Of a stretch of 64,000 nucleotides of DNA, positions 52,586 to 64,000 are shown piece by piece (positions within the stretch are counted from its first letter, which is position 1; each line of letters begins with the position of its first letter). A program made the position numbers and the translations under genes. The stretch spans positions 24,106 to 88,105 of the forward strand of contig JAATFT010000022.1 in assembly GCA_015655075.1 (NCBI GenBank), written 5' to 3'. Origin of the DNA: Clostridiales bacterium (GTDB lineage Bacteria > Bacillota > Clostridia > Lachnospirales > Lachnospiraceae). The notes under the pieces are model-generated. The model was not told where the DNA came from. It did not search any database and saw only the letters and a list, made by a program, of their open reading frames with translations.

Positions 52586-53926
52586 ATGTATTTTGCAGAT
52601 GGAATAAAACTCAGGGACATTGTAGAAATCAGGGATATTTTGGCCGGCGGTTTAAATGGGAAGGAGGTTAAAATCAGAGGAGCTGTCCATACCATACGCG
52701 ACATGAGTGAATTTTCTTTTGTCATATTAAGAAAATATGAAGGCTTGGTGCAATGTGTTTATGAAGAAGGAAAAATTCCGGATTTTAGCATTAAGGATTT
52801 AAGAGAAGAAGCGGCGGTGGAAGTAAAGGGTATTGTTACCGAAGAAAAACGTGCGCCGGGCGGTTTTGAAATTCGTATAACCGGCATCCGCGTTTTATCG
52901 GAACCGGCGCGGGACGCGGCAATGCCGATTCCCGTCAGTAAATGGAAATTAAAGACTTCCCTGGAAACGAAGCTGTCCCTAAGACTTATATCCCTAAGAA
53001 ATATAAGGGAAAGAGCCATATTTAAAATCCAGGAGGGCATTGTCAGAGGATTCCGCGACTTTATGTATTCACAGCATTTTACGGAAATCAGGACGCCCAA
53101 AATTGTGGCCGGCAACGCGGAAGGCGGAGCAAATGTATTTAAGCTTGAGTACTTTGGCAAAAGAGCTTTCCTGGCACAAAGCCCTCAGATTTATAAGCAG
53201 GCCATGGTTGGAGTTTATGACAGGGTTTTTGAAGTAGGGCCGGTATTCCGCGCCGAGAAACATAATACCACAAGACATTTGAATGAATATACCAGCCTTG
53301 ATTTTGAGATGGGATATATTGACGGATTTGAGGATATTATGGACATGGAAGCCGCTATGTTAAAATATACCCTTCAGTTTCTGGCGGAGGAATATACAAA
53401 AGAAATCAAGCTTTTAGGCGTAAAATTACCGGATGTTTTAAGTTTTCCGGCCGTACGCTTTGACGAGGCCAAGAAATTGGTATCGGAAAAATATAACCGC
53501 AGGATTCGGAACCCCTATGATTTGGAGCCGGAAGAAGAAATCTTAATCGGAAAATATTTTAAGGAAGAATATAACAGTGATTTTGTATTTGTAACCCATT
53601 ATCCGTCTAAGAAGAGGCCGTTTTATGCCATGGACGACCCGGCCGATCCGAAGTTTACCTTAAGCTTTGACTTATTGTTTAAAGGCATGGAGATAACCAC
53701 CGGAGGACAGAGAATTCATTCCTATGAAGAGCAGGTTGCCAAAATGGCTGCAAGGGGAATGGACCCGGAGGATTTTACAAACTTTTTAATGATTCATAAA
53801 CACGGAATGCCGCCTCACGGCGGTTTAGGCATCGGCCTGGAGAGACTTACCATGAAATTGCTGGATGAGCAGAATGTAAGAGAAACCACGTTCTTTCCAA
53901 GGGATGTATCCCGGCTGGAACCTTAA
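52586..53926 (+). CDS. aspS: Archaeal-type aspartyl-tRNA synthetase, probably non-discriminating
   Basis: 446 residues, short like the archaeal/eukaryal type rather than the ~590-residue bacterial AspRS. The OB-fold anticodon domain (GKEVKIRGAVHTIRDMSEF) is followed by class II motif 2 (FRAEKHNTTRHLNEYTSLDFEM), the Asp-site FDLLFKGMEITTGGQRIH and motif 3 (GGLGIGLERLT). With GatCAB next to it and a likely Asn specifier before it, it probably charges tRNA-Asn with Asp for later amidation. ATG 52586 follows AGGAGG; the frame open to 52376 crosses the T-box. Confidence 0.88.
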   Translation: MYFADGIKLRDIVEIRDILAGGLNGKEVKIRGAVHTIRDMSEFSFVILRKYEGLVQCVYEEGKIPDFSIKDLREEAAVEVKGIVTEEKRAPGGFEIRITGIRVLSEPARDAAMPIPVSKWKLKTSLETKLSLRLISLRNIRERAIFKIQEGIVRGFRDFMYSQHFTEIRTPKIVAGNAEGGANVFKLEYFGKRAFLAQSPQIYKQAMVGVYDRVFEVGPVFRAEKHNTTRHLNEYTSLDFEMGYIDGFEDIMDMEAAMLKYTLQFLAEEYTKEIKLLGVKLPDVLSFPAVRFDEAKKLVSEKYNRRIRNPYDLEPEEEILIGKYFKEEYNSDFVFVTHYPSKKRPFYAMDDPADPKFTLSFDLLFKGMEITTGGQRIHSYEEQVAKMAARGMDPEDFTNFLMIHKHGMPPHGGLGIGLERLTMKLLDEQNVRETTFFPRDVSRLEP

Positions 53927-53940
53927 AATTGAGTGCTATT

Positions 53941-54104
53941 GAGTACTCTCGGAAACTCTTTGTATGTAGATTTGTGAGATGATTTTTTGACAGATATGCA
54001 CAAATTTATGAGGCGTACGTGGAGCGTACGTTGATTAAATTTGTGTGTAGCTGGTGAAAAATCAGCCGCAAAGATGCGTACAGGGGAGTTCCCGAGAGTG
54101 CTCT
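53941..54104 (+). repeat. MITE-like repeat family B, copy 2
   Basis: Ends GAGTACTCTCGGAAACTC and GAGTTCCCGAGAGTGCTC are inverted repeats; inside is CGTACGTGGAGCGTACG. It is the reverse complement type of 33439-33590. It lies between aspS and gatC, ending just before the gatC ribosome site. Confidence 0.75.
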
Positions 54105-54125
54105 AAATTAGGAAAGGAGTTTATT

Positions 54126-54413
54126 ATGACAATAACGGATGAAACCATTCATTATGTGGCCGCCCTTGCTAAATTGGAATTAAGCGGGGAAGAAAAAGAG
54201 AAGGCCAAGAAAGATTTAGGCAGTATTTTAGCGTATATGGATACCATGAATGAACTGGATACGGAGCATATCGAACCTATGTCCCATGTTTTTCCCATTC
54301 GTAATGTGTTCCGTGAAGATGTTGTGGCGAACGGGCCGGACAGGGATATTTTATTAAGTAACGCCCCCGCAAGCAAAGACGGATGCTTTATGGTTCCTAA
54401 GACCGTTGAGTAG
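54126..54413 (+). CDS. gatC: Asp/Glu-tRNA amidotransferase subunit C
   Basis: 95 residues. [17 protein letters not shown] and [22 protein letters not shown] are GatC motifs; the C-terminal RNVFREDVV...LSNAP wraps the A and B subunits. It stabilises GatA-GatB. ATG 54126 follows AAAGGAG; the frame is open into the repeat from 54054. Confidence 0.95.
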   Translation: MTITDETIHYVAALAKLELSGEEKEKAKKDLGSILAYMDTMNELDTEHIEPMSHVFPIRNVFREDVVANGPDRDILLSNAPASKDGCFMVPKTVE

Positions 54414-54432
54414 GCGGGGAATGGAGGTTAAA

Positions 54433-55881
54433 ATGGATATCACTACATTATCTGCCCTGGAAATGGGCAGGAAAATTAAAAATAGAGAAATATCAGTGGC
54501 AGAGGCGGTAAAAGCTCAGTTAGAGAAGATAAAGGTAAGCGATGCTTCCTATCATTGTTATATTACCGTCCTGGAACAGGAAGCACTGGCCCGTGGGGAA
54601 AAAGTACAGAAATTAATAGAGGCCGGGGAATTTAAGGACTCGCCTCTTGCAGGGGTTCCGGTGGCCGTTAAGGATAATATTTGTACCCAAGGTGTCCGGA
54701 CTACCTGTGCTTCGAAAATACTATACAATTTTAATCCGCCTTATAACGCAGCCGTCGTGGAAAAGTTGGAAAATGCGGGAGCCGTTATTATTGGCAAAAC
54801 CAATATGGATGAATTTGCCATGGGCAGTACTACCGAGACTTCTTATTTTGGGATTACCAATAATCCAAGAAACACGGAACATGTTCCGGGCGGTTCCAGC
54901 GGCGGTTCTGCGGCGGCAGTTGCCGCAGACGAAGCCTTTTATGCTCTGGGATCCGATACGGGCGGTTCCATCCGGCAGCCAAGCGCCTTCTGCGGCGTAA
55001 CCGGTATGAAACCCACTTATGGAACCGTATCCCGTTACGGATTGCTGGCTTATGCTTCCTCTTTAGACCAGATTGGCCCCATAGCAAAAAACGTATCCGA
55101 TTGTGCCGCGGTTTTAGATATCATTTCCGGACATGATGCCAGGGATTCTACTTGTGTAGCCCAGGGTGCCTATCATTATACGGAGGCTTTGGCGGATGAC
55201 GTCAGGGGAATGAAAATCGGTATTCCCAAAGGATATTTGGGCGCCGGTCTGGATGATGAAATCAGGAAAAGTATTTTGGCCGCGGCGGAAACTTTTGAGA
55301 AAAAAGGCGCCGTTGTACAGGAATTTGACCTGGATGCGGTAGATTATGCAATTCCCGCTTATTATGTCATCGCATCGGCCGAGGCCAGCTCCAACTTATC
55401 CAGATATGACGGGGTTAAATACGGATACCGTACCGGGGATTTTGAAAATCTCCAGGAGGTTTATAAAAAAACCAGAAGCGAAGGTTTTGGCAATGAAGTA
55501 AAACGAAGAATGATGATTGGCGCCTTCGTATTAAGCTCCGGTTACTATGACGCTTATTACAATAAAGCCTTAAAAGTGAAGGCAATCATTAAAGCAGGTT
55601 TTGATAAGGCTTTTCAGAAGTTTGATGTGCTTTTGGGGCCGACCGCCCCCTCCACCGCGCCTAGATTAGGAGAAAGCTTATCGGATCCTTTAAAAATGTA
55701 TTTGGGAGATATTTATACCGTATCCGTTAACCTGGCAGGTTTACCGGCAATCAGCCTGCCCTGCGGTACCGATTCCAAAGGGCTGCCCATTGGAATGCAG
55801 TTAATCGGGAAACATTTCGGCGAAAAGGAAATTATCCGTGCCGCATATAGTTTTGAACAGACTCAAACCGGGAATAAGTAG
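54433..55881 (+). CDS. gatA: Asp/Glu-tRNA amidotransferase subunit A
   Basis: 482 residues of the amidase signature family: VAVKDNICT (catalytic Lys), VPGGSSGGSAAAVAA and GSDTGGSIRQPSAFCG (the two serines). It releases ammonia from glutamine for GatB. ATG 54433 follows ATGGAGGTTAAA, 19 bp after gatC. Confidence 0.96.
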   Translation: MDITTLSALEMGRKIKNREISVAEAVKAQLEKIKVSDASYHCYITVLEQEALARGEKVQKLIEAGEFKDSPLAGVPVAVKDNICTQGVRTTCASKILYNFNPPYNAAVVEKLENAGAVIIGKTNMDEFAMGSTTETSYFGITNNPRNTEHVPGGSSGGSAAAVAADEAFYALGSDTGGSIRQPSAFCGVTGMKPTYGTVSRYGLLAYASSLDQIGPIAKNVSDCAAVLDIISGHDARDSTCVAQGAYHYTEALADDVRGMKIGIPKGYLGAGLDDEIRKSILAAAETFEKKGAVVQEFDLDAVDYAIPAYYVIASAEASSNLSRYDGVKYGYRTGDFENLQEVYKKTRSEGFGNEVKRRMMIGAFVLSSGYYDAYYNKALKVKAIIKAGFDKAFQKFDVLLGPTAPSTAPRLGESLSDPLKMYLGDIYTVSVNLAGLPAISLPCGTDSKGLPIGMQLIGKHFGEKEIIRAAYSFEQTQTGNK

Positions 55882-55892
55882 GAGGTGTAATT

Positions 55893-57320
55893 ATGAAATC
55901 ATATGAAACTGTCATTGGTTTGGAGGTACATGCGGAGTTAGCTACGAAAACTAAGATTTTCTGCGGATGTACCACTCAGTTCGGCGGGGAACCCAACACT
56001 CATTGCTGTCCGGTTTGTACGGGAATGCCGGGAACTCTTCCTGTTTTAAATAAAAAAGTTGTGGAATTTGCCATAGCCGCAGGGCTGGCAGCCAATTGCA
56101 CCATTACGCAGCACTGTAAATTTGACCGTAAAAATTATTTTTATCCGGACCTTCCCAAAGCCTATCAGGTTTCCCAGCTTTATCTTCCCATCTGCCGGGG
56201 CGGCGGTATAGAAATTGAGACAGGCGGAGAGAAAAAGATTGTCGGTATCCATGAGATCCATATGGAGGAGGATGCGGGCAAGCTGGTGCATGATCCCTGG
56301 GAAGACTGCACGTTAGTGGATTACAACCGCTGCGGGGTTCCGTTGATTGAAATAGTAAGTGAACCGGATATGAGATCTGCGGACGAGGTGATCGCCTATC
56401 TGGAAAAGCTGAAACTGATTCTTCAGTATCTTGGGGTATCCGACTGCAAGATGCAGGAGGGTTCCCTGCGCGCCGATATTAACCTCTCTGTCCGTGAGGT
56501 TGGAGCGAAAGAATTCGGAATCCGTACGGAGATGAAGAATATGAACTCCTTTAAGGCTATTGCAAGAGCCGTGGAAGGGGAAAGAAAAAGACAGATTGAA
56601 TTATTGGAATACGGTAAAGTTATTGTACAGGAAACCAGGCGCTGGGATGACAATAAGGATACCAGTTTTGCCATGCGTTCCAAGGAGGATGCACAGGATT
56701 ACCGCTATTTTCCGGAACCCGACCTGGTGCCCATTGAAATCAGCGACGAATGGCTGGAGGAGATTAAAAACCGTCAGCCGGAACTTCGGGATGAGAAGAT
56801 GCTTCGCTATGAAACGGAATATGATATTCCTGCCTATGATGCGGATATTATAACCGGTTCTAAGAAACTGGCCGATATTTTTGAAGAGACGGTGGCCCTT
56901 TGCGGCAAACCCAAGGAGGTTTCCAACTGGCTGATGGTTGAAACCATGCGTCTGCTTAAAGAAGCGGAAATGGAACCGGAGAATATAGAATTCAGCGCAG
57001 CTAATTTAGCCAGGCTGGTGGGACTGATTTATGACGGAAAAATTAACAGAACCGTTGCAAAAGAAGTATTTGAAGAGATTTTTAAATCGGATATCGATCC
57101 GGTACAGTATGTAGAGAAAAAAGGATTATCCATGGTCAGCGATGAAGGTATTTTACGGTCGGTCATTGAGAAAATCATTGCCGCCAATCCCGCTTCCGTT
57201 AACGACTACCGTAACGGAAAAGAAAAAGCCCTTGGATTTTTAGTGGGCCAGACTATGAAGGAAATGAAGGGCAAAGCTGATCCGGGCCTGATAAACCGTA
57301 TATTAAAGGACCTTTTGTAA
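55893..57320 (+). CDS. gatB: Asp/Glu-tRNA amidotransferase subunit B
   Basis: 475 residues. ETVIGLEVHAEL, FCGCTTQFGGEPNTHCCPVC (the zinc cysteines), KNYFYPDLPKAYQVSQ and EIKNRQPELRDEKM are GatB signatures; the tail has the YqeY-like helical domain. It activates and amidates Asp-tRNA-Asn or Glu-tRNA-Gln. It follows gatA by 11 bp behind GGAGGTG. Confidence 0.96.
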   Translation: MKSYETVIGLEVHAELATKTKIFCGCTTQFGGEPNTHCCPVCTGMPGTLPVLNKKVVEFAIAAGLAANCTITQHCKFDRKNYFYPDLPKAYQVSQLYLPICRGGGIEIETGGEKKIVGIHEIHMEEDAGKLVHDPWEDCTLVDYNRCGVPLIEIVSEPDMRSADEVIAYLEKLKLILQYLGVSDCKMQEGSLRADINLSVREVGAKEFGIRTEMKNMNSFKAIARAVEGERKRQIELLEYGKVIVQETRRWDDNKDTSFAMRSKEDAQDYRYFPEPDLVPIEISDEWLEEIKNRQPELRDEKMLRYETEYDIPAYDADIITGSKKLADIFEETVALCGKPKEVSNWLMVETMRLLKEAEMEPENIEFSAANLARLVGLIYDGKINRTVAKEVFEEIFKSDIDPVQYVEKKGLSMVSDEGILRSVIEKIIAANPASVNDYRNGKEKALGFLVGQTMKEMKGKADPGLINRILKDLL

Positions 57321-57474
57321 AAGAGAGGCATTTTCACGTAAGGTGGGGAATTGTTGGTATGGCGTCCTCACGAAATATTTTTAATGGGTTTGAGGAATGT
57401 TGCTTGAAATATTGTCTATTTTGTATAAAAAATATCTGTATATTGGTATATTTTTACTTAAATTATAAAATTTC

Positions 57475-57503
57475 TTGACAGAATTATAACCCTATGTTAT
57501 TAT
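57475..57503 (+). promoter_or_regulatory. licT promoter
   Basis: TTGACA (57475-57480), 17-bp spacer and TATTAT (57498-57503). Bases 57321-57474 before it hold nothing I can name. Confidence 0.65.
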
Positions 57504-57546
57504 AAATCCATAATTATAATAACTTAAAAAATTTTTTATATAATCA

Positions 57547-57621
57547 GGATTGTTACTGGTGATGCAGGCAAAACCAACCGTTAGGAACATATAATGTTCT
57601 TTAGCAGGGTTGGTTTTTTTT
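57547..57621 (+). promoter_or_regulatory. RAT antiterminator and terminator before licT
   Basis: The 29-base RAT (57547-57575; GGATTGTTACTGGTGATGCA then GGCAAAACC) is the BglG/LicT target. It overlaps the terminator arms AAACCAACC (57571-57579) and GGTTGGTTT (57608-57616) with a following T-run. LicT binding would melt the terminator. Confidence 0.93.
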
Positions 57622-57650
57622 ATTGCTTTATAACATTTTAGGAGATACAA

Positions 57651-58514
57651 ATGATAATTGAGAAAATCATTAACAATAATATTGTAAGCTCCTTTGATGA
57701 CAAGGGTAAAGAAGTTGTGGTAATGGGACGGGGATTGGGCTTTAAATGCAAGCCCGGCCAGGAGATAGATATGAACAAGGTTGAAAAGATTTTCCGGATG
57801 GAGAGCAGCGAAGAACTGGAGCATCTCCGTTCCGTCCTTGCAGATATCTCCCTGGAGAATATCCAGGTCTGCAATGAAATTATAGCATATGCCAAGAATG
57901 TTATCACAAACAAACTGAGTAAGAATATTTATATTACCCTTATTGATCATATAAACTTTGCAATTGCAAGACAGAGGGAAGGAATCCATTTTACCAACGC
58001 CTTGCAATGGGAAATCAAAAAGTTTTATCATCCGGAATATACGGTGGGTTTAAAGGCCGTGGAACTGATTAAACAAAGGATGGGGGTTGATTTAAGCGTA
58101 GATGAGGCTACTTCCATTGCCCTGCATTTTGTAAATGCGGAACTTGGCACGGAAATGTCCAATACCATCGATATTACGAAATTAATCCAGAATGTTTTTA
58201 AAATCGTTACTTATCATTTTCAAATAAATATTATAGAAGATAGTTTAAATTATGAAAGGTTCCTCACCCATCTGAAATTTTTCTCCGAAAGGGTTGTCAC
58301 CAACAGATATAACCATGGGGAAGAGGAAGAGTTTTACAAGATTATCAGAATGCAGTATCCGGATTCCTATGAATGTGCCAGGAAAATTAAGGCCTATGTG
58401 GAACAAGAATATAAGGTGCCCCTTCCTGAAGAGGAAATGATGTATCTGACCATTCATATAACCAGGATATTAAAAGATCATCAAGGTGAAAACAGCCCGA
58501 AAACAAAAGAATAA
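57651..58514 (+). CDS. licT: BglG-family antiterminator LicT
   Basis: 287 residues. A CAT RNA-binding domain (residues 1-55: IIEKIINNNIVSSFDDKGKE, MGRGLGFK) and two PRD domains with phosphorylatable His (LIDHINFAIARQREG; TIHITRIL). It is controlled by PTS phosphorylation and reads the RAT sites at 57547 and 58520. ATG 57651 follows TAGGAG. Confidence 0.94.
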   Translation: MIIEKIINNNIVSSFDDKGKEVVVMGRGLGFKCKPGQEIDMNKVEKIFRMESSEELEHLRSVLADISLENIQVCNEIIAYAKNVITNKLSKNIYITLIDHINFAIARQREGIHFTNALQWEIKKFYHPEYTVGLKAVELIKQRMGVDLSVDEATSIALHFVNAELGTEMSNTIDITKLIQNVFKIVTYHFQINIIEDSLNYERFLTHLKFFSERVVTNRYNHGEEEEFYKIIRMQYPDSYECARKIKAYVEQEYKVPLPEEEMMYLTIHITRILKDHQGENSPKTKE

Positions 58515-58519
58515 GGAAT

Positions 58520-58590
58520 GGATTGTTACTGGTAAGGCAGGCAAAACCTAAGCGATACAAACATTATCTGTTTGTGCTTAGGCTTTTTTA
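58520..58590 (+). promoter_or_regulatory. Second RAT antiterminator and terminator, before bglP
   Basis: GGATTGTTACTGGTAAGGCA then GGCAAAACC (58520-58548) differs from the first RAT in the loop only. The terminator has arms around CCTAAGC (58547-58553) and GCTTAGG (58576-58582) and a run of T. It adds a second LicT checkpoint to the PTS genes. Confidence 0.92.
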
Positions 58591-58759
58591 TTTATAAAGG
58601 GATAAAATTGCAGTTCCTGAATAAAGGTAAAGATTTTTCAGTTAATCTGCCTGTTAAAAAAATAGAATTAAGGAGGAGTATAGAATCAGGAGAACCTGGA
58701 AGTACGAAAAAAAATAGTAAATAAATTTAAGCAAATTTATCAATGAAAAGGAGAAATGA

Positions 58760-60673
<1,914 letters not shown>

Positions 60674-60778
60674 TTTTGTTTATACAGTTAAAAAAACAAA
60701 TATTTTTCAGCTGTGTGTAGTCTTGCAGGGCAAACAATAGCTTAGAAGGCAAACAATAGTTTGTAAAGCGAACTATAA

Positions 60779-62242
<1,464 letters not shown>

Positions 62243-62383
62243 GGTTGAAACAAGCGGAAATAAAAATGCCAACCCTGTTCCAGCAAAACAGAGTTGGCAG
62301 AGTCCGTACGGATAAATAATTTTTTAATTACTTTCCAAAGCCTTTTTGTCCTCGCAAGGCCGCATAAGACTTTATAAACATAT

Positions 62384-62418
62384 GGCGAAAAGCCTTATAA
62401 ACGGGCTTTTCGCCACTT
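62384..62418 (+). terminator. Terminator after bglA
   Basis: GGCGAAAAGCC (62384-62394) and GGCTTTTCGCC (62404-62414), then ACTTTTT. A second weaker inverted repeat (TGCCAACCCTGTT and AACAGAGTTGGCA) lies at 62267-62298. Bases 62420-62615 have no gene I can support. Confidence 0.75.
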
Positions 62419-62615
62419 TTTCCTTATACGTTCCCATAAGGTTTTACGGGGTCGCTTTGTAGGTTTGATAACAATATTGCAGCACAATAACACTTTTTCA
62501 GGCTATACCGTTCCATATCCCGATTCTTTTTTGGCGGCCTGCCGCAAGATGTAAGAAGACGGAACAAAACTGCCTTGCATTAAACTGGTATTAGCAGCCA
62601 CATAACTGTGTATCG

Positions 62616-64000
62616 TTATTTTGATGCGCTCTCAACGGCTATCTCGACAGTACCTTTTACATTGTTCAACACACCGCTGTTGTTGTTTTTGTCTAATGTT
62701 TTACCGTCGAAATTTCCAATCCACAAATAGTAAGTGCCTGCTAATGACTTAGGAACTATGAAGGAATTAGAATTTTTCATAAAGTTGCTTGAAAGTCCGA
62801 TTTCACCGAGGTATCCCCTGTCGTCATTCGGATCGTCCGTCTTGCGAAAATCGGCATTCAAATTCCCGTTTCCTTCTGCCGTTATGTCATATCGAATTAT
62901 ATCGCCTTCTTCAAGGGTATATGGTCCTCCTACCGCCACAAATTCACCGATACCTAAAGACTTTACATCAACATTAATTGCTTGCTTGGATTCTGTAGCC
63001 CCGATAATTGGCTCTTCTTCCTGTTTATCAACAGCGACATTGATAACATTGTCAATGTCATCCTCCGCCGAACTGGCGGCAATTGCCATTCCTGTACCGC
63101 CGATTGCCAGGATTGCTACAACAGCTAAAACCGCAATATGCTTCTTGGTTTTTTTAACATTTAACAACATGGTTAATCTCCTTTCAATATGCTTCCTGTT
63201 CTCGCATAGGGAAGAACAAAAAGCCGTGTTAATGCCGGAATGGTTATCCAGCGTATTCAAGATGGCTTCGCCATAGCGTTTTCTTTCCTCATGGGACATT
63301 TCGGCTGCCAAAGCCTCGTCACAGGACAACTCGCCCCATGTGCTTACATCCTTGCGGAGAACATGGACGAAAGGGTTAAACCAGTGCAGAGTTCCCGCAG
63401 CCAGAGCAAGCATTTTCAACCATAAATCCTTTCGTTTCAGGTGCGTAAGCTCATGGGTCAATACCAGCTTCAAGTCAATTCCCGACATTCTGGAGGTTGG
63501 CAGCAATATTATGGGACGGAACAGCCCCACAAGCATAGGGCTTGGGATTTTACGGTTCCGCATGAGTTTTACTTCGCCGTGAATACCCAGAGCCGATTTG
63601 CATGAAAAAAGCAGGGTGGCGGCTTTGGCATCCTCCGGCACGGGAATGCTATCTGCCCAAAGCTGTTTGGAAAATCTGCGGTAGCAATAGAAATGCCATC
63701 CGGCAAACATTACTGCTCCCGCAAGCCAAATAAGCAAAATTACTTCCATTACTTCGAAAGACAAGTGCTTTTCTATTAGAGTATCCATTGCACCTGCAAA
63801 ACTACTTGGTCGTAATGCTCCCGAGATAGCCATAGGCGGCGTTCCGGAAGAATAGTTTTGGGTAATCGTTTGAGGCAAGACATAAAAGACCTTTTCCCCA
63901 AAAAGGGAAACAGGTATGAGTAAAAAAGCGACTGCCATTTTTCCAACTCGGTATTGCCACTTCGCGGGAAAGATTTTCGCTGTTACGGGCCGCAGCAGAA
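62616..64000 (-). CDS. M56 (BlaR1-like) membrane metallopeptidase (5' part off window)
   Basis: The frame is open to the right edge; upstream of the first ATG (63938) it reads LLRPVTAKIFPAKWQYRVGK, a typical M56 N-terminal piece, so the start is off the window. It has membrane helices, the zinc site HELTH with GELSCDEALAAEM, a helix near HIAVLAVVAILAIGGTGMAIA, and a C-terminal ~140-residue outside domain with no penicillin-binding fold (YDITAEGNGNLNADFRKTDDP, YYLWIGNFDG). It differs from the M56 protein at 50159. A BlaI-type partner would lie to the right. Confidence 0.85.
   Translation of the reverse strand, partial: LLRPVTAKIFPAKWQYRVGKMAVAFLLIPVSLFGEKVFYVLPQTITQNYSSGTPPMAISGALRPSSFAGAMDTLIEKHLSFEVMEVILLIWLAGAVMFAGWHFYCYRRFSKQLWADSIPVPEDAKAATLLFSCKSALGIHGEVKLMRNRKIPSPMLVGLFRPIILLPTSRMSGIDLKLVLTHELTHLKRKDLWLKMLALAAGTLHWFNPFVHVLRKDVSTWGELSCDEALAAEMSHEERKRYGEAILNTLDNHSGINTAFCSSLCENRKHIERRLTMLLNVKKTKKHIAVLAVVAILAIGGTGMAIAASSAEDDIDNVINVAVDKQEEEPIIGATESKQAINVDVKSLGIGEFVAVGGPYTLEEGDIIRYDITAEGNGNLNADFRKTDDPNDDRGYLGEIGLSSNFMKNSNSFIVPKSLAGTYYLWIGNFDGKTLDKNNNSGVLNNVKGTVEIAVESASK

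Overview
The window looks like chromosomal DNA of a strictly anaerobic, spore-forming, motile Clostridia species, probably Lachnospiraceae (Clostridium cluster XIVa). The reasons are: moderate-to-low GC with strong GGAGG-type ribosome binding sites; an all-anaerobic cobalamin pathway; LL-diaminopimelate aminotransferase (dapL); an archaeal-type AspRS joined to gatCAB under a T-box; a Spo0E-like peptide; motAB; and many short non-autonomous repeats. The taxon is inferred from gene content only.

Layout. 0-4.5 kb: the 3' end of a receiver/BTAD regulator, a Spo0E-like small gene, secD-secF (minus strand) and a membrane protein of unknown function. 4.8-25.6 kb: one very long plus-strand cobalamin operon. 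It opens with a cobalamin riboswitch and a terminator, then cbiMNQO (cobalt uptake), cbiK, a small unknown ORF, cbiL-D-F-G-H-J-ET-A, cobT-U-S, a second CobU-like gene, cobC, cbiB, cobD, cbiP, an adenosyltransferase and cbiC. Most junctions are 4-bp ATGA/TTGA overlaps, so translation is probably coupled. Together the genes would take sirohydrochlorin and Co2+ to cobalamin; the tetrapyrrole front end is not in the window.

25.6-35.1 kb: a nitrogen/polyamine module. It has a small XRE regulator, a PuuR-like HTH-cupin regulator, an unusual P-II protein, potABCD, a putrescine-type aminotransferase and an aldehyde dehydrogenase, i.e. putrescine import and oxidation towards GABA. 35.5-41.6 kb: motAB, a TrpXYZ-like ABC importer and an HD-GYP phosphodiesterase. 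41.6-45.9 kb: glnA with an ANTAR antiterminator protein, dapF and dapL. 45.9-49.9 kb: a patch of gene remnants (C39-like peptidase, P-II) beside a duplicate of the XRE block, then an LD-carboxypeptidase and lgt.

50.1-57.3 kb: a BlaI/M56 (BlaR1-like) pair with palindromic operators, back to back with a T-box leader that controls archaeal-type aspS, gatC, gatA and gatB. The likely specifier contains the overlapping codons GAA (Glu) and AAC (Asn), which fits a tRNA-dependent transamidation operon. 57.5-62.2 kb: a LicT-controlled beta-glucoside PTS operon with two RAT/terminator switches. A second M56 protein runs off the right edge.

The genes are nearly all recognisable. The unexplained material is the short structured DNA between them: at least four families of dispersed repeats, and a duplicated regulator block. 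In both copies of that block a consensus promoter drives transcription into a conserved ~115-nt hairpin that codes for no convincing protein.
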